Positions 63,836-64,000 of a DNA stretch of 64,000 nt are shown here, piece after piece. The stretch covers positions 1,054,001-1,118,000 of the forward strand of contig OZ246962.1 in the NCBI GenBank assembly GCA_965232255.1. The letters run 5' to 3'. Position 1 is the first letter of the stretch, and each line of letters opens with the position of its first letter. This DNA comes from Endozoicomonas sp965232255 (lineage in GTDB: Bacteria; Pseudomonadota; Gammaproteobacteria; Pseudomonadales; Endozoicomonadaceae). The notes under the pieces were generated by a model. That model saw nothing but the letters and a program-made list of their open reading frames with translations, made no database searches and had not been told where the DNA came from. The translations under genes and the position numbers were made by a program.

Positions 63836-64000
63836 TATTATGTCTGCCAGCGAAATCAATGCCAACAATTTGGTGTTGTATATCATTTGTTGGTTGTTTG
63901 GTCAATTAGTGTTAATTAGTGTTAATAAGAGTGTTTTTACTTATTAGATTTGTTAAAACGTAGGTGTAAGCTCCTGTTCATTTCTTGTCCGTGTTGGGTA
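63836..64000. other. AT-rich tail, no gene
   Basis: Nothing recognised except a short direct repeat of TTAGTGTTAA (63905-63927). Confidence 0.5.

Overview
The window reads as a chromosomal segment of a gammaproteobacterium in the Oceanospirillales/Endozoicomonas range. This is inferred from a pseudomonad-like housekeeping backbone (yggT-proC-yggS/pilT, ruvX-algH-tonB-gshB, psd, rhdA, rsgA, orn, F-type atp operon), combined with many ankyrin and pentapeptide proteins, large orphan proteins and abundant insertion-sequence debris, the usual profile of marine-invertebrate symbionts. No rRNA, tRNA or CRISPR array was seen.

Layout. 1-0.9 kb: tail of an IS5-type transposase and a small basic orphan protein. 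0.9-10.9 kb: a backbone block with a secreted DUF4091-like protein, yggT, proC and yggS on the minus strand, pilT on the plus strand, then ruvX, algH, tonB, gshB and psd on the minus strand. 11-16.6 kb: an outer-membrane beta-barrel gene, IS3-family copy 1 inserted inside an older non-coding repeat, a 51-codon small gene with its own terminator, a YeiE-like LysR regulator and an IS200/IS605-type element carrying only tnpB. 16.7-24.3 kb: complete atpIBEFHAGDC operon with a promoter candidate and an intrinsic terminator. 24.8-29.6 kb: a pentapeptide-repeat protein, a YhiN-type flavoprotein, glycerol dehydrogenase and an MBL-fold protein lacking two usual metal ligands.

30.1-39.2 kb holds the most unusual feature: three tandem paralogues of about 980 residues with no recognisable family. 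All start with TTG after a GAGGCG-like site, have a hydrophobic middle and a very basic KKRRR segment, and their C-terminal third is far more conserved than the N-terminal half. A second copy of the non-coding repeat interrupted by the IS3 element lies just upstream of the first paralogue. 39.2-46.7 kb: a TM2 protein, IS3 copy 2, rhdA, an 835-residue orphan, rsgA and orn. 46.8-57.6 kb: NAD-malic enzyme, a 440-residue orphan, glutathione peroxidase, an orphan Fur box followed by a terminator (candidate iron-regulated sRNA), a lipoprotein, a YcxB-like membrane protein, a coiled-coil orphan, radD, a short ankyrin-like protein and a Na+/H+ antiporter. 57.7-64 kb: a DUF1778/GNAT toxin-antitoxin pair bracketed by two direct copies of a 0.39-kb IS4-derived miniature element, then a 1369-residue ankyrin protein with a 289-residue higher-order internal duplication.

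The backbone supplies ATP synthesis, twitching motility, glutathione and phosphatidylethanolamine synthesis. The accessory genes (three paralogues, ankyrin proteins, other orphans) are mostly AT-richer and sit beside mobile elements, so they look acquired or expanded. A host-interaction role is plausible but not shown by the sequence.
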